DNA of 64,000 nt. Source: Rhodamnia argentea (taxonomy: Eukaryota > Streptophyta > Magnoliopsida > Myrtales > Myrtaceae). The notes beneath the pieces were generated by a model, which did no database searches, had not been told where the DNA came from, and saw only the letters and a list, made by a program, of their open reading frames with translations. Positions 1 through 13,300 of this stretch are shown one piece after another; the first letter of the stretch is position 1; every line of letters starts with the position of its first letter. The stretch lies in NCBI RefSeq assembly GCF_020921035.1, contig NC_063151.1, positions 18,978,934-19,042,933 on the forward strand. The letters run 5' to 3'. The translations under genes and the position numbers were made by a program.

Positions 1-390
1 TTAGTATCTCCATGTAAATATTGCTTGAGATGTACTGTTCTTATAAGCCTATGTAAGCTATATAAAGGGGCTTTTTTAGTATATTCAGTCAAATTTCGCT
101 GTATTGCTGTTTATATATTGGATTTTGTTAACAAGTGTATTAGGGGCACTTGTTAAGCAACCAATTAAGGAAACTATACATTTTCCGATGCATTTATTGC
201 TTTCGTGTTATATACAATCAATGTCTTGAAAATTGAAATATTTGAAATAAAGTATATTGAGCACTTGTTAACAAGATCTTCTTGTAATTGCAAAATTAGT
301 GTTCTATTATATACTTATGGTTATTTTTTGGACAAAGCATTGTCTAATGGGTTAATTATCTTTCTGTTTTATCCCTTCCATTATTTTCAG
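1..390. other. Intron or upstream part of the ASCC2-like gene
   Basis: AT-rich sequence that ends in a pyrimidine-rich tract and the acceptor ttattttcag at 381-390, directly before the first recognisable exon. I see no coding stretch in it. It is most simply an intron of the gene whose 5' exons lie left of the window. Confidence 0.7.
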
Positions 391-3300
391 TGGCTACTGA
401 CACTTCATTGCACGAATTCCTGGATAGCTTCCTAAAATATAGAAGCAGATGGTATGACTTCCCTCATCGTGGCGCCAAAGGAATAGTTGCAGGGGTTATT
501 GTTGGAGAGCATGAGTTGAGTCATCGCGTTTTCATGGTTCTATATCGAATGTAAGGATCTCTTCTAAGGTTGCAAGTTTCATTCCATTATCTTCTTTTGA
601 TTTTTCATGATCATGATCCTTATGGTCATATCTTGGACCTTTATTTCCCCTGGTGTAGATCCTCCAATAAAGATCCTGGTGCACGAGCTGCTGATGCCCT
701 GAGTGCAAATGATCATGAAGGTTGGTTATACTGCGCCCTCCATGAGTTTGATTGTACCTGGCCTGATATTGTATAAAAGGGATTCTAAAGTTGGGTTGTG
801 TATCTACTAATTGATTTTCCCTTGCAGCATGAAAAAGAAACACTCTCTTTCATAAGCTTTTAAATGTGACCAAGTTCATTAATGTATTTGTGTCTGGGAT
901 AAGTCAAATTTGTTGCGATTCCCTGTGGATAATGGTGTTCGAGTATATTTAGGTAGTTATACGAGGATATGATCTTCATAATAACCCCTGTATCCACTTT
1001 AGTTTCCTCAGGATATCTGGGCAGTTTTTGATGTTACTGACAATAGGCTGCATTAAAGGTCCAGCCCTTTATAAGGCTTATCTCATGTAATAAAGGTCCT
1101 TGACTAGGAAAGCATTACTCATGAGCCATACCTGGGTAAGCATGACTCACCAAATGACAACACCCCCCCCCCCTCTCTTCCTTCTCTTCTTCCTCCTCCT
1201 CTTTTCCCCCCGCCTTTCCCTTGCAATATTCTATGTTTCATTCTTGAGGGTACAGAATAGGACTTTCTTAATGGCCACAACACGCTAATAAGGTCTCGTT
1301 TGGGCTTTGTCACACCTTTAATGAGGATTTCCTTATTTGATAAGATCAAATGCTATTCAGCTATTTTATTTGTTCATGCATGTGTCATTAAGTAATTCGA
1401 CCTGTAGTTCTTTTGCAGGAAAAGAAGTTGCTTGACTTGCCTAAATTGTTAGATATATGTGCCATATATGGTCATGAAAATGAAGATCTGACAAGATTGC
1501 TGGTGAGCATTTTAAGGACATAAGGGTTACTCGATGACCTATACAATTATTGTGCAATGCGAAAGACTTTTCCTTTGAAGGTCTTATTAACTGAAATCTA
1601 AATTCCCATCTGAAATTCATCTCCTCCTTTCGCTTTCTTTTGTTCCCCTGTTGTGCTTTCCTCGGGCAGGTGGTTTGAGTTGCTTCTATCACGCATACTC
1701 ATCGAGTTAGAGCATTTGGCAATTGTTATAACCAAGAATTTTCTTTTCCGTTATGAAGTGGTGTTCCATTAAAGAAAAAGAAGTGTGAGAGCTATCAAAA
1801 TTTAAGGAAAAGAATTAGAAGTTAGTGACTTTGTTGGAATGGAACACGTTAAATAGCAAGAAAGTGATGGTCATACGTAGAAGAAATATGCTTGCTCCCT
1901 CAGGGATCATCAGTGGGGGGTAATCAGATGATCAATTAATGCTATATAGGTTTCACCATTATTTGCCAACAATTAGATATTAAAGGTTCAGGTTTCTTCA
2001 CTAGATTATTGAAGGTATTCTATTGGATCCATTTGTTGTATCAGCTATTAGCACTTATTGCTTATTAACATGTCTCTACAAGTGCATGTAATAAACGATT
2101 TGCATGATTATTTTTCTAGGTTTGCAATGCTTTGAAGGTGCAACCTTGGATCCGTGATAATTTGATAAATATGGTGTCACACTTCCTGAGTATAGTCCAA
2201 ACAATGTATGATCGATGCAGCGCATCTTTGGAGGTACTATTCTGATTATCTAAGTACAGTAGAGTTTATATGGTAGTTCGTCATTAAAAAGTATGTTCTC
2301 CTTCTAGCATAGTCCATTAAAATATGAGTTCCCCCAGCATATAACCTCTACGCATGCTTACTTTCTTTTCACAGTTTCCATTTACATACTCAATTGACTC
2401 AATTTGAAGTTTGTAATTATATGCATTAAATCTTGCTTTTGACGTAATTATATGCATTAGATCCTGTTTTTGACATTATGTTTCTCTTATAACTTCTTGA
2501 TAAAAGCTTCCCAAGACATGGATGCATTTTCTGCTTGCGGTTCATTACATATCACATTCAACTTTCGGGTTGAAATTTTGTGCAGTTGCTGTTTTCTTCT
2601 GGAAGCCATGAAGATCATGTGGTCAATCAGCATTGCTCAGACTTTTTGGAGGTGACAGTCTCTTTTATACTAGGAAGATAGATTGGAATCCGTGACCCTA
2701 ATGTGTATTGTCTTGTCTTGTCTGATATTTTTTAAATTTTTTTATCTTTTGTGGCTTTACATATCTCCTGAAAGGATGTAACTGAAATTGGTAAAACTGT
2801 GACTTTGTTGTAATTTGCATGTTTGTTGCAAAAGGAGTTATATCACGTTTGCCCTTTTTGAGTATAATTGAGTAACTTATGTCATGCAAGGTGAGAAGGT
2901 TGAAATGAAATGCTTTTCCTGACTAGGAGCAGGCCTAAATTGTGAATGAATTCTAGCAATTTAATCACATCAAAAAATAATTTGCCTGCATTACTTTCTC
3001 GCAATGGATGGACACTGCATTTTCGTTCTCTTTGTGATTGAGCGTACTTGCTGTTTCGTTGATAGGTCATGGACTTTATGAATGACGCAATTTCATCTAT
3101 GGATGCTTTTGTGAATGCATACAAGCTTGCAGGCGTGCTCTTCTCATACCCTGTTGAAACAAGGTACTCGTGTTTATTTTTTAAGAAAAGAGAATGTGGG
3201 TACAACTAGAAGCCATTAAAGATTAAATTTTGGTTCCACATGAGATGTTATGTCATTCAAAACTTTTTTGCCCAATCCAGCTTCATTAACTTAGCCTCAG

Positions 3301-6121
3301 TGGGAGAATTGGTCATGTGAATCCTGTTAGGTGGTTAACCTATTTGGCTCTTAGAATCTCTGTCCATGTGCTTATCAGTGTTCTTTCTTCACTTCTTTGT
3401 TAAAATCAGGCCCCTTTCCGTAAAATGGATCATGGATTGTTTGATATCTTTTATGTTCTTCAACCTCAGCTAATTTTGGTTTCCTATCCAATGATTTAAG
3501 GGATGATTTTGCAGTTGGTTTCAACTTTATTGCATTCCAATGGAAACTTTAGGAGAGTTCACTTTGCCTCTTACTCCAACCAATGAATTCATGCAGTTAT
3601 GGGAATGAAGAATTGCTCCTTACCCTTGTGAAACTACATGATTCTTTTCTTCCATCATTAAGGAAGGGTTTCAGAGTCATCTTTTCATCGAGAGAAGATA
3701 GCGCAAAGTCCACCATCTCTATTAGTTTGAAAATGCTATCAATGAGAATAGTTGCATTTGGTTGGAAATTACTCGACGCTTGTTATCTTAGTGATGATTT
3801 GTTTGAAGATGGCCAGTACATGCCTGCTGCCACTAAGATATTTCCAGCAAAAGTTGAAGATCCTATCATAAGGGCAGATATCGTGATTCAAACTTTTAGG
3901 GAGCTGAACAATTTTTCTCTCCAAGAACAGGGGAGTCAGAATGTTGAGACGTTTCTTCAAAGTGTGGAGAAGAATTGCCAAGTAATGAGCAGACTTAGGA
4001 GCTTGCAAGATGGAGGTATGTTGTCTAATACTTTGATGCTGTGATTCTCCTCCGTTGAATTGATCATTGCATCAGGTTTTGCCCTAGCATGAGCATATTG
4101 GCACTTGATGAAATCAGTGTGCGAGGATTAGTTACCCCATATCCATGCAAGGGGTACAAATTAGTGTCATGTACACTGGACGACATACAGTTCGGCTGCA
4201 TCTTTCAGCAGTATTCATCTGTATTATTTCCGTAAATATTCCGGGACATCTTGTTACATTTTCCTGGCATGATAATTTCGGGCAGAGTAGACCAAATATT
4301 CACATGGCCATTGTTGATGATTCCTATTAAAGTAGTTGAGTGAGAGCCACTCTAGTAAGAAATTAGATGCATCTAAAGTTTGGATTTGCCAGGTTAATCT
4401 CCGTGTAGCAGGGTCAATTCTCCTTGTTTATTCAAATGGAATGGTTGCCTTTACTCAAGGAAAAGAAAGTCTACTTTCGTGTTTAGGAAGGATCAAAGTT
4501 GGTGTGAGATGTGGTGGATGATTTTGCTTTAACTTGAAATTTTGATGCTGTGTTAGTTTCTCAACTACCATTACATTAATGTTTTATGTGTTCCAAAACA
4601 GAAAAAGAGAATTACCCCTCAGATTCCTCTCACTAATACCTTTGTAGAGAAGCTTCTTTAATGTGCAATAGAAACCTGTCATGCCATCGATGCAACTAGT
4701 ATGCTTGCCCTTTTTTTCCTCCAGTAGCTTGACATTTTCCTTTAGGTAAAAAAGAGAAGGTTATTGAAGTGGAGTTTCATGGAAATATCTCCATTTTAGA
4801 TTAACAGGTCACTTGGTTTGTGTTTGCCTTATTGTATGAAAAGCATATTTCTTAAAAGCTTACAATAGCTCTCTTTAATAGCCTCCATTTATGTAACTCA
4901 AATGCAGGATGGATAAATATGGATGAGGAACAATTTCAGTATTTATCTGGGATATTGATGTCTTATCTACACACAAGTAGTAAGGAATCACATCATGCAC
5001 CGGCCAGTAAGACCAGCAAAGAGGTCCAGCTGGATGAAAACTCTGCAATTATGGAGTCCAAGATTAGTCAAATTAGGGACCTCTTTCCTGCTTATGGTAG
5101 AGGATACCTAGCTGCTTGCCTGGAAGTGTATGATGAGAATCCAGAAGAGGTGATTCAGAGAATTCTAGAAGGAACTCTTCATGAAGATCTTCAGTCTTTG
5201 GACCCTTCACTGGAGACCATTCCAATCCAAAAGACTACACCCACTTTAGAGAGTAATAATAAAGGGAAGGGGAAGGTTAATGACAAAGGGAAAGGAAAGT
5301 TATCAGAATCTGTATTTGCCCCGTCTTCACACGCTGTGCCTCTAGTTCAGGAGCAACGGGATGGGGGCTCGTCATTATCATCCTCATATTCAGCTGGAAG
5401 GTATGTAAGGAAATCTCAATCTGACACACCTGATTCCAAAATTTTAGATCACAGAAATGAAAAGGATTCAGCTAGGACATCTGCCTTGATTTCACAGTAC
5501 GAGTACGAAGACGAGTATGATGATTCTTTCGATGATCTTGGTCTGGGAGGGGTTGAGTCAGGATTTGGGGAAAATGAAATACTTGGTGACAAAATCAGCA
5601 CGAGCCTGGGGAAATCAAGTGGGGCGGATTCTGGGCGCCCCGTCCAAGACACACAGAATGCAAAATGGGGTTCTAGGAGAAAACCTCAATACTATGTCAA
5701 GGATGGGAAGAATTACAGCTACAAGGTTGAGGGCTCCATTGCTGTGGCAAATGCTGGTGAAGCGTCGTTGGTCACTCAGGCACAAAGTGAATTGATCTAT
5801 GGTCTTGGACGAGGTGGGAACCTTCCCTTGGGTGCAGTTAAGAAACTGGTCGAGTCTCAGAATGAACGAGAAAGTCATTCTGATTTCCCTGTGACGGAAG
5901 GAAGAGGCGGGAGTTCAAACTCAAGGGGTAGGGGAAGAAGAGGTGGTGGAAGGTACAAAGAGTTGAATGAGCAGGAAGACAGTGAACGGTCTGATGCTTC
6001 TGAGGCAAACACAAGAGGAGGTTCTGGAAACCAGAGGGGAAGAGGAAGAGGAGGTGGAAGAAATTATTATAGGAAGGATAGAGCCATGAATAAGCACTTC
6101 TCGGGCCTGGGTGGTTATTAG
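391..6121 (+). CDS. ASCC2-like CUE-domain protein (3' part, 8 exons)
   Basis: C-terminal part of a plant homologue of activating signal cointegrator 1 complex subunit 2. Exons: 391-550, 659-720, 1408-1502, 2120-2233, 2586-2651, 3066-3163, 3597-4015, 4908-6121; all junctions are GT-AG and the frame closes. The upstream exons read ATDTSLHEFLDSFLKYRSRW, then SSNKDPGARAADALSANDHE, the conserved ASCC2 N-terminal fold. The last exon holds a CUE domain (about 5047-5180; ISQIRDLFPAYGRGYLAACL), a Lys/Gly-rich linker, acidic stretches and two RGG-type boxes near the end (RGRGRRGGGR; RGRGRGGGR). In animals ASCC2 binds K63-linked ubiquitin through CUE and works with the ASCC3 helicase in ribosome rescue and alkylation repair; the plant role is inferred. 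I recall the Arabidopsis orthologue as At1g27752. The 5' end is outside the window. Confidence 0.9.
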
Positions 6122-8221
6122 TTAGTGAAAATCGCACCTCACATGGCTTGTCTTTGTTGGGGCAAGCATTCTTGTTTCTTGATCATGCATCTTCAAGCAC
6201 TGTTGGACTTATAATTATGGGAAACTAGAGGCCGAGCTAGTTGATATTCTGATGTATGGATGTTTTGAAATGATACATTCCCATGGCTGCGGATGAAACA
6301 CATACTTTGAAGGGATGTCATGCGCATGGCTCGATGAAAACATGGGGTTATTTGAAGTACTTTGAAGGGGTGTAATTTCCGCAGGGACAATGAAGAAGCA
6401 CCTTTGTTTACTTCCCAAGTTTTCAGACAATGTCAATGATCTTTGTTTTTGTCTGCCAGGGTTTTGGAGGACGGTAAGATGCGGCTAGTCAAGTGTACAT
6501 CTGATGGCTGTGAGGTAGGGACTTTGAAGCATATCTTGTGATGAGTCGAGTAGAATTTTGGCTTAATCTTATATTGTCTCTGTGACTGTAAGTACACTTT
6601 CCATACATATGAAAGAAAGCATCATTTACATCAGACACTATTCAATGTTTTTCCTAAGTTTAAATGAAGTGTTTGAGGAACGAGAGCTTAGTTCATTGAT
6701 GATGGATGTATCGATCTCCCTCCCCGACATTAACTAAGGAAAAAGAGAAGAGTATCGTGTTCCTCACATGATCATGTGGTCAATCATCTTTTGAGACAAA
6801 GCAATTCGTAAGGTGCAAGCTTGGCAACCGTTTTGCATTCTCTCTCTAGATTAGAAGCAACCTATTGTATTTCATTCATTGACTTTGTGGGGTAATTCAG
6901 AGGATTATAGCTTACGTCAAAAGGCGGTGAGGGAAATAAGAAATTCTAGGCCTGTTTTCTTTGAAGTCATTTCCTCAAGATGAACGCAAACAGAGAAGTG
7001 TAAGTTAAGCGGAAGGTACGCATATGCGTGTACGTTTCTTATGGGGACCTGTTCCCTGAAGGAACTGTGAATGAAGGGTACAAGGAAACTAATAGAATCC
7101 ACTTTGACCACGTATTTTAATCCTCATTTGACTCTGCAAATTATTTCAATAACCATCGACCATCTTTCATTAGCTATAGCATTGGCGACTCACCGATACT
7201 AGACGGGGGCACTTTGATAAGTTGGTTGACTGATGTGACAGAAGATTAGACTTCAATGAGTTAACCTAGATCGGTAGAACGTGCAAAACGCACGAGCTAG
7301 ACTCTAGCGAACCTGAAGACAGCAATGGACTGTCAAAAAGTATTCTCATTCGCAGAACTCGACATTGCTCGAGTCTGTTGGAATGTGGTTGTTACCTACA
7401 GCAAACTTTGATATGCATCGGTTCTAGACCTTCGTTGGGAGAGCTGATTGATAATGTCAACTTAGGTTGTTCGATGATCTTAGGTTGTCGTCTGTAGGAC
7501 ATAATATCAGTAGTCAGGCAGATGTAGAATTCACAATAAACAGTCCTTTTTCTCGTGATTCTGTGTTTTCTCTAAGATTTGGAGGCTTGCATTTGCTGTC
7601 TAAACGCCGTTGAGCTGCTATTTGACATCTGATCTCTTGTCTTCTTTGCCAATGGAAGAAAAGCCCTTTCTATATTCTTAATCAAGCCTAAAAGCCTAAA
7701 CCACAATCAAAGCTTGGGATGCTAACAAGGAGGACCTTGCCAGGTCCTTTCAATCAAACAATAAATATTCCCACTCCATCAAGATGTTCATTCCACAATG
7801 CCATAAGAGCATTATGTGCCTCCAATCTCGTGGATGTTAATATTTCAGTCCTTCGCCTTCAGGTTCATCACTTACAGCGCTCGTCTCACTTTAGATTTTG
7901 CTACTATTTCATTTGAATTCCAACATCATGAACAAAAAAGGTTTGATCAAATTCAATTTGTTCATCCGTTTCGCTCCCATTTCAACGGGGAAGCAGATGG
8001 GAGCAAGAGACAACAAAGAATAACACATACCTTTACCAACTAATAGTGTGTGTACTTAAACATGGGCAGTTGGCAATCAGTGTGCCCAAATTACGTACAT
8101 GGAAGCAAATCCAAAATGAGAGACCTCTGAATTATAAAACTAAGTTCGTTGAATATTAGCCTAAAACCGCCAAGTGAAATTACAGCGGCAAAGCACATGT
8201 TGGTAGGGAGTGCTACCCGAT
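6122..8221. other. Convergent 3' UTRs and intergenic sequence
   Basis: The left part (to roughly 6.6 kb) is probably the 3' UTR of the ASCC2-like gene and the right edge that of SAT32 on the other strand. The middle (about 6.65-8.1 kb) has no coding pattern, no repeat that I recognise and no RNA gene that I can support. Confidence 0.5.
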
Positions 8222-11200
8222 TCAGAGTTCATCATCGGCCACACCCACTGCAAATCGCCCAACGTTCCTACCCTGCATTCCCAGCAAAAGAGAGGAGGGA
8301 TGAGCTAATCGCACAAGAGTGTGAGAAAGTAAAGGAATGGAAGAGAAGGGGCCTATATATGCTAGTGTTTATCTCGTGTAAGACGATTCAATATGTTTCC
8401 ATCAGTACCTGATTACGCAACACTAAACCATCATAATTGCATGAGAAGAAAACCAGAAACAAAGACAGGATTTCATTCCAATATTCTGCTACAAGGCCCA
8501 CGCATTCATTAGATATGTCGTTATTCTATCAGTCTACCTATAAGTACACCTACCCAGACTATGCAGCTGCTTTGGCACCCTAAGTAAGAATCGAGATCAA
8601 GAGTAAGATTAGAGTTACCTCGGACAGCATGCACCCCACACATTGGATAGATGTGTCCTTATTTTATCAGTCTCCCTATAAGTACACCTACCCCTGACTA
8701 TGCAGGTACTTCGGCACCCCTAAGTAAGAACCAAGATCAAGCGTAAGAGTTACCTCGGACAGCATGCGCTGCTTGTTCAAGAATTGGGTCCTTGCCTTGT
8801 TAATAACCGAGTTTGGGGACTTATACAGCCTCTGTAACAGCAAATGAATGGTCATTAGACTAATTAGGCAAGAAGAAAGCCAAGTGGGAAAAAAGATACT
8901 AAGAGGAGGAATGTGCATAGGTTCATAACAAATGAAGAAAGATTCAAGCTACTACAAAACCAGACTAAAGTTTCTTTAGATGTACACTGATTGCAAAAGA
9001 TAAGTGACAGTCATCCCATTATATTTCAAGGTGACAAGACAAACCAAAGCCAACAGCCTAATTGCTAAGCCAAGCCACTGTAGTCTCCAAATTAATCACC
9101 ATCGTAATGAAACAAACAATCCTCCAGAAGGAGACTTCAAGTTCCACAATGGCCCGACAAAACAATTGACCAAGACAATTACAAGGCACCTCTGACAAAC
9201 AAAACTTGTATGAAACTTAAATATATACCCCTCATTGACAATTTTTTGGGGAAAAGAAAGAGAAGATTGCAGTGAAATCGTCAAGTCACTTCATGATCAA
9301 GTTAACAAAGTATTAACCTTTTGGTTCCAGATGCAAAAGCAACGGCAAACACATGCCAGGATGCAAAAGAGGCAGCATATCATGAAAAATTGCATTGCCA
9401 ATCCATTAGTCAACCATCATTCCAAGTTTGATATGGAAAAAATCAATTCAGGAAACCATGTGGACAAGTAACTCTGTCAGATGGGCCATACAAACCTTTT
9501 CACCACTAGACATTTGGTGTTCAACTCCTAAATTATACTTTTTCTTCGGAGTGAAGCCAAAAATTTCATGGAGGAGCTCATTGTCCTGAGCAGGAGATAA
9601 AAATTTTTATCAGAAGGTGCCAAATGCAAGCATAACTAGGAATTCAACCTAGAGTTTAGAGAAGACATCTCAAACCTGCATGTGTTTCACAAAACCACCA
9701 CCAAGGAAGTGCTTTAGAAAGTTCAACTGTTCAAAAAATTTGAATTACACTTGGAACTAATTCAAGAAACTCTTCAAGTAAATGAGAAACCAGTTAAAAC
9801 AAAGATAAGAAAGTTTAAGAACCTGTATCAATTTGCACCATGTTGACGTCTGTAAAACATCTCCACCAATTTTTATTGAGGCCTCGGGAGAGTTTCCATA
9901 CTATCATAAGTTAAAACGGCATAAGAAAACTTTGAACCAGAGCGCACAAAATAAAATCTCAAGACAATAGAATCACCTCAAGAAATTCCAGGATATCCTT
10001 AAACAAGTTGCGTTGGCTATTGAGATCTTTCTTGGCAGAACCTTTACCGCCTGCTTCCACTGAGAGGTTTCTGACTTGGTTCAGAACTTTTCCTCTCAAA
10101 CCGTGCACATGAGCCAACTCCTTTCCATCTTGAGTAGAGCCGTCACTGGCGTCTTTAGCTTGAGAACAGAACTTTTCAAGGCTTCCCATGTCGAAAATCA
10201 CAGCCAATGCCTCCCCAGCAGCAATGCGGACTGATCGGTCATCCTTATCTAGTAATCCAGAAAAATATGAAATAGACCTGCATATCAAGAGGGAGATCAC
10301 TGCTTCACGAAAATATCCATAATCCAGAGTCTCAACTGATTTCCCCAAGCACAAGTTATGGATTTCACTCTCCATTGAAGATCTTTAGCCAAGCGAGGCT
10401 CAATTTTAATAACCGCAAAGACAAAAGTATGTCAAGATCTTCACATACTCTTGCCAACTTTTTGGATCAAGGCTCCACCCATCTATAGATGTAAGGAGAA
10501 AAGCCCAAGCAGAAACCATAGCTGTTATTATTGCCGGCGAAGGTTTAACAGCAGCCACCTTAATTGGAAGGCAAACTAGTCGTTAGTTGTTGGAAGAAGA
10601 CCAAGAAAGAAGTAAAAACAAAATATGAAAAGCAAGACATGCAAAACAAGTTAGGAGCAGTAAACTTCTCAGAATATTATCCCATACAAATGTTTAACAC
10701 TCCCATGGTGATTTGAGAAGCGTGAAGTTCAGGCAATGATGTGCACCACGAGAACTCAGACACAAAAGAGGTAAAATGGTACTCACATTGGAACCAAGTT
10801 TTGGGTGAACCAGTTGCCACATAATTTGCATTGACCTCTCTGTCTCAGCAGGATCATTTCCTCCAACAAAGGTGACAATAGCCAAACATTCCAGTAACTA
10901 GAATTTAAGAGGCACACACAGACATCAAATTTAGCTAGGTAAGGAGTAACATAACTAAATAATTCTAGTGCCCAAAAATTATGTATACAAACCGCAGATG
11001 TTTTTGAGGAATCAGCTCCTGTTTTGAGAGCCTGTGCAAGTGTAGGAAAAGTTTCTTCCAGAATCTCTCGTGCGTTATTACCACAACTGACAGTCAAAGC
11101 CAACAACCCTAAGACAAGGAATTCCACACAGATTAAAACAAATTTCCCAAGAAAGATCATATGTGAAACTTGAGATTCATTAGATACTCACCAACAGCGT

Positions 11201-12491
11201 GAGATGCCAACGATACTTCTTTGGCAGAACCCTTCTTTATTGAAGCTATGCAGTGATGCAGCAAGGTAGCGAATCTGGACGCCAAACAATTATTTCTCAA
11301 CTTCAGTTATCACAAAACAGACATAGAAAAAAGAAGGATTTGCACGTCCCATATCAAGTGTCAACCAATGAATAAAACGATAAGCTGAAAATAGATAGCA
11401 TCTTCTCAGACAGTTTAATTGCGATCTGCACAAAGTGATTCGAGAGCTTCTCCAAGATGAATAACTCTTAATGCACAGAGAAATAATTATAAATGTATCT
11501 CATGTGACTTATCAAATCCAAACTCTGAAAAGTGATTTAAATCTCTGCAGATATTCCAGTCATCTTCCCAGTTTTATACAGGCAAATTTGACCCAACAGA
11601 ATGGTTGGAATAAAAGGATTAAGATGCTCACTTCTTTTCCACAAACTCATGCTGCAGGCCACTATTGAAAGCCTCAATTATTGTTGACAATGCTTTCTCC
11701 CGAGTAGAACCCCTTCATTAGAAAGATAATATCGGAAACACGCAGATATTAGTCCTGGGTTAGCATAGTAACAGGTCATTGTTCAGGCAAAGTAAAACCA
11801 AACCAGAAGGAAACATTAGTTTCTCAAACTGAAATCCTAACAACTAAAGGTACCTCCTTATTAAACACGCACAGTGATACAAGAGTGCAAGTCAGACAAC
11901 ATTTAAAACAGCAGTAACCAACGAAAACTGACTATATTTGGTCCAAAAGCTGCACATTTAGATTACCTCTTCTCATACAAAGCATCAAGAGCATGATCGA
12001 GCAAACTATCTTTCTCAAGCTGTACTTCCTCATTCCCACTGACTGACATGCGGTCCGAACGGGTAGTTGACGAAGAACTTGCACTACTATCATCATCATC
12101 ACTATCCACCATTGCAGCGTGTTTACGCTGCGAGCTACCTGTTTTGCAAGAACCCAATTCATCAACACCACAATTCTTACAAAATAAAAAATAGAAAAAA
12201 CAGTCAGAAGAAAGATCCTTATGAAACCCACGGCATCATAACAACGGGAATCAATCTACCCAAAATCATGTTAATTCGCAAGACATTAACTGCGGCAATA
12301 TAAAGAATCTAGCAAAAATAATTCAAACAATAGAAATATCTAATCCCAAAATCACCAATTATACATCTACCAAAACCTAAAAGCACCCACGATTACGAGC
12401 CTAACCCCCAATGAAAAAACCAAACTTTAATCGAGAAACAGAACAGAGAGCCAAAAAAGAAAGATGGGTTCAGCAACTCACGCTTCCCCAT
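8222..12491 (-). CDS. SAT32: SAT32 / interferon-related developmental regulator (IFRD) family protein
   Basis: Thirteen exons on the minus strand: 12491-12482, 12138-11967, 11712-11632, 11274-11192, 11108-10993, 10897-10787, 10558-10449, 10277-9977, 9900-9823, 9726-9676, 9585-9496, 8831-8754, 8272-8222. They sum to 1332 nt, 443 residues. All junctions are GT-AG. The first exon gives only MGK plus one base, followed by RSSQRKHAAM and an acid/Ser-rich segment. Next come the helical IFRD repeat region (ALDALYEKRGSTREKALSTI; GGNDPAETERSMQIMWQLVH; DKDDRSVRIAAGEALAVIFD) and the C-terminal IFRD block (GGKGSAKKDLNSQRNLFKDI; NFLKHFLGGGFVKHMQDNEL; RTQFLNKQRML). Animal IFRD1/2 act as transcription co-regulators and IFRD2 is a ribosome-silencing factor. 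In Arabidopsis, At1g27760 is linked to salt tolerance. Intron 12 carries a duplicated donor (reported separately). Confidence 0.93.
8500..8769 (+). repeat. 135-bp tandem duplication over the exon 12/intron 12 junction of SAT32
   Basis: Two adjacent diverged copies, about 8500-8634 and 8635-8769, share 'ctataagtacacctaccc' and 'gttacctcggacagcatgc'. The second copy contains the last 16 nt of SAT32 exon 12 and its donor; the first copy is a replica inside the intron. The donor-to-donor distance is 135 nt. Confidence 0.85.
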
Positions 12492-12738
12492 TGCTGCTTC
12501 TGCAGCGATGGCGGCTCCGACAACAATATACGCACAATTCCTATTTGATTTCTGCTGCTTTTCCTGTGGTCAGAAAGAGGAGATACAGGGTTGACTAAAA
12601 ATCTGAGGATGAGAGGACTTGGAGAGCAAGAGGTCGATGGAATCAAACTGGACGAAGACAAGGCCGCACAACAACAGGCTCAGATCGAGGGATGAAGTAT
12701 CCATTAATCGTTGCAAAAGAGATGGGATTACAGCTTGC

Positions 12739-12769
<31 letters not shown>

Positions 12770-13300
12770 TAGGGGTTGTTCTTGTTTGACACAAATAGAG
12801 AGTAAACAGACGCAAGCGGCGAAAGATTTACGTAAAAGAAGCGGACTCCTTAATTTGCAACGAGAGACGCACTTTTTTTTCTACCGGGAGTTTCATGAAA
12901 AGTAAATTACAAACTAAAGTGAGAAAAAAAAAACCAAAAAAGAATTGCGAGGGCAGAAGGGATTATTCGAAGTCCCAATAATCGGGTGGATCCGAATATT
13001 CGGTGGCGGGCGAGAACGAGCGGCTTCTGGAGAGACCCGCCACAATACGTGACGTCGTTTCGGCGCGGCGTTTCGGAGACAAAGAAGCGCGTGCGTTTTC
13101 GCGGCGGTCGAGAGTACCAACATGGGACCGACGTGCGTTTTTGTGGTTTTTTTTCGGTCGAAACGTGTGTTTTTGTTGAAAGGAAGGCGTGCGGTGGTTT
13201 GTCGGCGGAGGGTTTTACTCGTCGGAATGGAGTTTCCCGGAGAGTCTAGCGGTTGTATGAGAAGGTAAATTGCACTCTCTCTCCATTAAGTAACTGCTGA
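12492..13300 (-). promoter_or_regulatory. 5' leader and promoter region of SAT32
   Basis: Directly upstream of the SAT32 start. It includes a (GA)n microsatellite at 12739-12763, common in plant 5' leaders, and a CpG-rich stretch at about 12960-13250 with ACGT cores (for example acgtgacgtcg near 13048). The transcription start is not defined from sequence. Confidence 0.4.

Noticed and set aside
1408-1418. Acceptor at ttttgcag/gaaaag for ASCC2-like exon 3
   Set aside because: It breaks the frame with exon 2; the acceptor ctgtag before 1408 gives the conserved LLQEKKLLDLPKLLDI.
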